From assembly GCA_029098065.1 (NCBI GenBank), contig JAQXNP010000124.1, positions 1 to 16,682 on the forward strand: a stretch of 16,682 bases of DNA, given 5' to 3'. A program made the translations under genes and the position numbers. How positions within the stretch are numbered: position 1 is the stretch's first letter; every line of letters begins with the position of its first letter. This DNA comes from Clostridiales bacterium (GTDB lineage Bacteria > Bacillota > Clostridia > Oscillospirales > Oscillospiraceae). Below the pieces are notes generated by a model. That model ran no database searches, was not told where the DNA came from, and worked only from the letters and a program-made list of their open reading frames with translations. Below are positions 13,867 to 16,682 of this stretch, piece by piece.

Positions 13867-14745
13867 ATGGTGGAAATGCGTGCCTCCCGTCCGGCGGAGG
13901 TCCCCCAGCTCAAAGAACTGTGGCGGAAGGCTTTCGGTGACCCGGGGGAGTACATCGATCTGTTCTTCCGGACCCTCTATACCCCCGAGCGGATGGTGGT
14001 GCTGGTGGAGGACGGCGTGGTGATGACCATGCTCGCCCTTCTGCCCATGACCTTTATCAACACCGACGGCACCCCCGCCGCCATGTCCTATGTCTATGCC
14101 CTGGCCACCGACCCGGAGGCCCGGCTGAAGGGCTATGGTCGGCTCCTCCTGCGCTATGCCGATGAATACGCCAGCCACAGCGGAGCCGACTGCATCTCCA
14201 CGGTTCCCGCCGAACCCAGCCTTCACCGCTTTTTCTCCACGGTGGGCTTCCACGAGTGCTTTTCCACCCGGAAGGGAGAATACCTGCGCCAGAGACTGCC
14301 CGGACCCGACCCGGAGGACAGCATTGCTCCAGCCTCCCCGGAGGACTACAACGCCGTGCGCTGCAAGCTTTTGTCCGGGATTCCCCATCTGGCCTGCGCC
14401 GACGAGCTGGCCGCGTTCCAGAAATCTCTGTCCCGGCTGGAGGGGGCGGACATCTATCTGATCTCGGCAGGGGGAGCCGTGGGCTGCGCCGCAGCCGAGT
14501 ATCTGGACGAGGATTCGGTGGTGGTAAAGGAACTCATCATTGACCCCGATGTACTGCCTGCCGCCGCGGCCCAGCTGGCCGGGGCCCTCCCCGCTCTCCG
14601 CTACCATATCCGCACCCCGGCGGTGTGGCCCGGTCTGCCGGGAAGCTATATTCAGCCCTTTGGCATGATGAAATGGTATAACAAAGACAAGGAGGCCGCC
14701 TGGGGTGCCTCCACCAACTGCTATATGGGTCTGGCCTTTGATTGA
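13867..14745 (+). CDS. GNAT family N-acetyltransferase (probable tandem GNAT)
   Basis: The 292 residues begin with a clear GNAT domain (about 1-140). YVYALATDPEARLKGYGRLLL (from 75) carries beta-strand 4 and the acetyl-CoA pyrophosphate loop R86-x-x-G89-x-G91. FFSTVGFHECF marks the end of the domain. The second half (about 155-290) shows weak GNAT-like or sterol-carrier-like spacing and ends without a recognisable motif, an architecture similar to Eis-type acetyltransferases. The acceptor substrate is unknown. AAAGGAG lies 9 nt upstream of the ATG. It follows the DUF2156 gene and is the last gene before a strong terminator, so helicase, DUF2156 and GNAT genes probably form one transcription unit. 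Confidence 0.82.
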   Translation: MVEMRASRPAEVPQLKELWRKAFGDPGEYIDLFFRTLYTPERMVVLVEDGVVMTMLALLPMTFINTDGTPAAMSYVYALATDPEARLKGYGRLLLRYADEYASHSGADCISTVPAEPSLHRFFSTVGFHECFSTRKGEYLRQRLPGPDPEDSIAPASPEDYNAVRCKLLSGIPHLACADELAAFQKSLSRLEGADIYLISAGGAVGCAAAEYLDEDSVVVKELIIDPDVLPAAAAQLAGALPALRYHIRTPAVWPGLPGSYIQPFGMMKWYNKDKEAAWGASTNCYMGLAFD

Positions 14746-14762
14746 GGACGAACGATACAGGG

Positions 14763-14790
14763 AGCGGCTGCCGGAGGCAGCCGCTTTTTT
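14763..14790 (+). terminator. Intrinsic terminator after the GNAT gene
   Basis: AGCGGCTGCC (14763-14772) and GGCAGCCGCT (14776-14785) pair perfectly around a GGA loop and are followed by a run of T (14785-14790). It starts 17 bp after the stop codon. Confidence 0.93.
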
Positions 14791-14814
14791 CACCCGTTGA
14801 GCGGAAAATTTTGA

Positions 14815-14843
14815 TTACATTTCCCCGGCGGCTGTGGTAAAAT
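14815..14843 (+). promoter_or_regulatory. Promoter of the cytidylate kinase-like gene
   Basis: TTACAT (14815-14820) and TAAAAT (14838-14843) are separated by 17 bp. TGG immediately before the -10 gives an extended -10. The start near 14850 is about 32 nt before the chosen ATG. Confidence 0.65.
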
Positions 14844-14881
14844 GATAACAGAAGCCAACCACCAAAAGGAGGATGACAGAT

Positions 14882-15487
14882 ATGGCGGAAACCTTTATTA
14901 CCATTGGCCGTCAATTCGGCAGCGGCGGACGGGAGATTGGCAAAAAAGTCGCGGAAGCCCTGGGCTTTCCCTATTACGACAAGGAACTTCTGGCGGTGGC
15001 CGCTGAGGAGAGCGGCCTGAGTCATCAGTTTTTGGAGAGCTATGACGAAAAACCCACGAACAGCTTTTTCTATTCCCTGGTCATGGGCCAGCAGAACCTG
15101 CTGACCGGCGCCCAGGGGGTCACAGTGGAACAGCTGGCGGCCAGGGCCCAGCGGGAAGCGGTGCAGTCAGTGGCCAACAAGGGCAGCTGCGTCATCGTGG
15201 GCCGGTGCGCCGACTATCTGCTCCGGGACCGGCCGGGGCTGGTCCGGGTATTCATCTGCGCCGATTGGGACAAGCGGATCGAGCGGGTGTGCCGCCGGGA
15301 TGGCATGAGCCCCAAGGAGGCGGAGGATAAGCTGCGCCGGATGGACCGGACCCGGGCGTCTTATTACGGATTCCATACCGACCTGAAATGGGGGGCGGCG
15401 GAGACCTATGATCTGTGCATCAACTCCTCCAAAAAGGGCGTGGATGCCGCCGTGTCGCTGATCCTGGAATTCGTGAAGCAGCCGTGA
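14882..15487 (+). CDS. Cytidylate kinase-like family protein
   Basis: This 201-residue protein belongs to the cytidylate_kin2-type P-loop group. FITIGRQFGSGGREIGKK (5-22) is its characteristic phosphate-binding region, which lacks the usual Lys-Ser/Thr of Walker A and has Gly-Arg instead. VIVGRCADYLL (104-114) and RVFICADWDKRIERV (122-136) are further family blocks, with an Arg-rich lid around 138-161 (RRDGM, RRMDRTRASYY). Canonical Cmk is a different, larger subfamily, so whether this phosphorylates CMP is unproven. The ATG at 14882 is chosen because AAAGGAGG lies 9 nt upstream; the ATG at 14873 abuts the ribosome binding site with no spacer. It is monocistronic, with its own promoter and terminator. 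Confidence 0.88.
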   Translation: MAETFITIGRQFGSGGREIGKKVAEALGFPYYDKELLAVAAEESGLSHQFLESYDEKPTNSFFYSLVMGQQNLLTGAQGVTVEQLAARAQREAVQSVANKGSCVIVGRCADYLLRDRPGLVRVFICADWDKRIERVCRRDGMSPKEAEDKLRRMDRTRASYYGFHTDLKWGAAETYDLCINSSKKGVDAAVSLILEFVKQP

Positions 15488-15522
15488 GGCCTTCCGGAGA
15501 CCGGGAGAACAGGAGGATCTGC

Positions 15523-15565
15523 TGGAGCGGTGGGCCGGCCGGGGCACCGCTCCAACTGTTTTCCT
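15523..15565 (+). terminator. Intrinsic terminator after the cytidylate kinase-like gene
   Basis: TGGAGCGGTG (15523-15532) and CACCGCTCCA (15545-15554) form a perfect 10-bp stem with a GC-rich 12-nt loop, followed by ACTGTTTTCC. The T-run is short, so efficiency is uncertain. Confidence 0.7.
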
Positions 15566-15722
15566 GGGCGCGGGCAAAATGACACGGAGAGAGACATAAA
15601 GTGAATAATTTGTGAAAATATCCGTTTTTTGACAGGGGGAACCGGCGGGATTGCTGGACGCTCCTCAAAAAAAGAAGGCAAGGAACAGAGGCTTTTTGTG
15701 AAAAATAACCATAGGCAGAGTC
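15566..15722. other. Intergenic stretch without an assignable gene
   Basis: This AT-richer stretch lies between a terminator and the promoter of the substrate-binding protein. It has a T6 run at 15625-15630, a lone TTGACA (15629-15634) without a matching -10, and a faint resemblance to a T-box antiterminator core at 15634-15649. No coding frame with a ribosome binding site was seen on either strand, and no structured RNA can be supported. Confidence 0.4.
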
Positions 15723-15751
15723 TTGCATTCCGGAAGAACGCAGTGTATAAT
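15723..15751 (+). promoter_or_regulatory. Promoter of the amino-acid substrate-binding lipoprotein gene
   Basis: TTGCAT (15723-15728) and a perfect TATAAT (15746-15751) are separated by 17 bp. The start near 15758 leaves about 33 nt before the ATG. Confidence 0.75.
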
Positions 15752-15790
15752 TATGCACAGCTGAAAGGAAAGCAAAAGGAGAGAATGGAA

Positions 15791-16672
15791 ATGAAAAACT
15801 GGCAGAAGATTATGAGCCTGGGTCTCGCCGGAGTCCTGAGCCTGTCCCTGCTCACAGCCTGCGGCGGCGGTGACAGCACTGCCAGCGCCGCGCCCTCCGA
15901 GGCCCCCGCTGAGAGTCAGGCCGCCGAGTCCGCGGCCCCCGCCCTTGAGAAGCTGGTCCTGGGGACCTCCGCCGACTATCCTCCCTATGAGTTCCACATT
16001 CTGGACAACGGCGAGGACAAGATCGTCGGCGCCGACATCGCGCTGGCGAAAGAGATCGCCGCCGATATGGGCGTTGAGCTGGAGATCGTGGACATGAACT
16101 TTGACTCCCTGCTGACCATGCTGGGCCAGGGCAAGTGCGACATGGTCATTGCCTGCACCGAGTCCACCCCCGACCGTGAGGCGGCTGCCGACAGCTCCGA
16201 CCCCTATTATGAGGACCTGCCTCCCATGATCGTGGTCAAGAAGGCCGACCTGGATAAATACACTACGCTGGAGGACTTTACCGGTAAGAACGTGGGCGCC
16301 CAGACTGGTACCAACAAGGCTCTCATCGTGACCGGTGAGGACGAGGAAGTCGCCCCCATCCATATGACCGGCGCCAACCCCATCCTGCTCACCAACGTGG
16401 GCGACCTCATCAACCAGCTGGCCAACGGCAAGTGTGACGCCGTGGTCCTGGACGGCGCCGTGGCCGAGCAATACGCGGAAGCCAACGATGATCTGGCTAT
16501 CGTGGACATTGAGATCGGCGAATCCGGTTTGCCCTGTGTCTGGGTCGCCAACGGGGACCCCATGAACCTGCTCCCCTCCATCAATGAGACCATCGCCCGT
16601 CTGAAGGGCGAAGAGGCCTTCCCCGCCATGCTGGAAGAGGCCGAAGTTCTCAGCGATCAGGCTATGGGCTGA
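15791..16672 (+). CDS. Amino-acid ABC transporter substrate-binding lipoprotein (solute-binding family 3)
   Basis: This 293-residue extracytoplasmic lipoprotein begins MKNWQKIM, then a hydrophobic stretch and the lipobox LTAC with lipidated Cys24. A low-complexity Ser/Ala/Glu/Pro linker (about 28-51) tethers the binding domain. The family-3 fold starts at LVLGTSADYPPYEF and continues with GADIALAKEIAADMG, LLTMLGQGKCDMVIACTESTPDRE, GKNVGAQTGTNKALI and NQLANGKCDAVVLDGAVAEQY, all typical of polar amino-acid binding proteins. The exact ligand cannot be told. The ATG at 15791 is chosen because GGAG lies 9 nt upstream; an ATG at 15785 lies too close to it. The codon choice is strongly C-ending, suggesting high expression. 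The permease and ATPase genes are presumably past the right edge. Confidence 0.93.
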   Translation: MKNWQKIMSLGLAGVLSLSLLTACGGGDSTASAAPSEAPAESQAAESAAPALEKLVLGTSADYPPYEFHILDNGEDKIVGADIALAKEIAADMGVELEIVDMNFDSLLTMLGQGKCDMVIACTESTPDREAAADSSDPYYEDLPPMIVVKKADLDKYTTLEDFTGKNVGAQTGTNKALIVTGEDEEVAPIHMTGANPILLTNVGDLINQLANGKCDAVVLDGAVAEQYAEANDDLAIVDIEIGESGLPCVWVANGDPMNLLPSINETIARLKGEEAFPAMLEEAEVLSDQAMG

Positions 16673-16682
16673 GCGCAGTCCA

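Noticed and set aside
12778..14793. 671-codon minus-strand frame opposite the DUF2156 and GNAT genes
   Set aside because: The composition is Gly/His/Pro-rich, it starts in the GNAT gene's terminator, and the plus-strand genes are well supported by motifs and ribosome binding sites.
15629..15634. TTGACA as an upstream second promoter for the substrate-binding protein
   Set aside because: No -10-like hexamer lies 16-18 bp downstream.
15634..15649. AGGGGGAACCGGCGGG resembles the T-box antiterminator core AGGGTGGNACCGCG
   Set aside because: It has an indel relative to the consensus, lies upstream of the best promoter for the downstream gene, and has only about 65 nt after the preceding terminator, too short for a T-box stem I.

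Overview
The window looks like chromosomal DNA of a GC-rich anaerobic Firmicute, probably a clostridial Oscillospiraceae-type gut bacterium. This is an inference from gene content: an ECF-type ThiT thiamine transporter under a TPP riboswitch, a yrvO/tcdA/mnmA sulfur-tRNA cluster next to an Rrf2 regulator, strong AGGAGG-type ribosome binding sites, and clostridial-style DUF2156/GNAT and cytidylate-kinase-like genes. I see no tRNA or rRNA genes, insertion sequences, phage genes or CRISPR arrays. Most of the region is core housekeeping.

Layout. (1) 1-3818, sulfur and tRNA-thiolation block: the first codons of cysK (minus strand) face a divergent Rrf2/IscR-like regulator. Converging on the regulator is a tight minus-strand operon mnmA > tcdA > cysteine desulfurase. 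A perfect 19-bp-stem bidirectional terminator separates the convergent units. The intergenic regions of cysK/regulator and of mnmA share a CCAA...CGAATAGG element that could be a common operator. (2) 3900-6622, minus strand: an AroK-like kinase, then a DEAD-box RNA helicase with a long basic tail and a long GC-rich structured leader. (3) 6628-8259, minus strand: a thiamine unit made of promoter, TPP riboswitch, intrinsic terminator, thiT and a Cof-type HAD phosphatase. (4) 8307-11529, minus strand: promoter, ABC exporter half-transporter, lspA and an RluA-family pseudouridine synthase. (5) 11632-14790, plus strand: promoter, a second compact DEAD-box helicase, a DUF2156 protein, a GNAT acetyltransferase and a strong terminator. 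(6) 14815-15565, plus strand: a cytidylate-kinase-like gene with its own promoter and terminator. (7) 15723-16672, plus strand: an amino-acid ABC transporter substrate-binding lipoprotein; any permease and ATPase genes would lie beyond the right edge.

How the genes work together. CysK makes cysteine, the desulfurase takes sulfur from cysteine, MnmA puts sulfur on tRNA U34, and TcdA cyclises t6A37 of tRNA. The adjacent Rrf2 protein has three IscR-like cysteines and is the natural candidate to coordinate them. The thiamine unit couples TPP sensing to thiamine uptake, plus a phosphatase that may act on a thiamine-related phosphate. The remaining genes (helicases, pseudouridine synthase, lipoprotein signal peptidase, nucleotide-kinase-like enzymes) are general housekeeping.

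I found no clearly novel multi-gene system. The most interesting points are the shared putative operator and the altered fourth Fe-S ligand in the Rrf2 protein, the riboswitch-linked HAD phosphatase, and the AroK-like kinase lacking canonical shikimate-contact residues.
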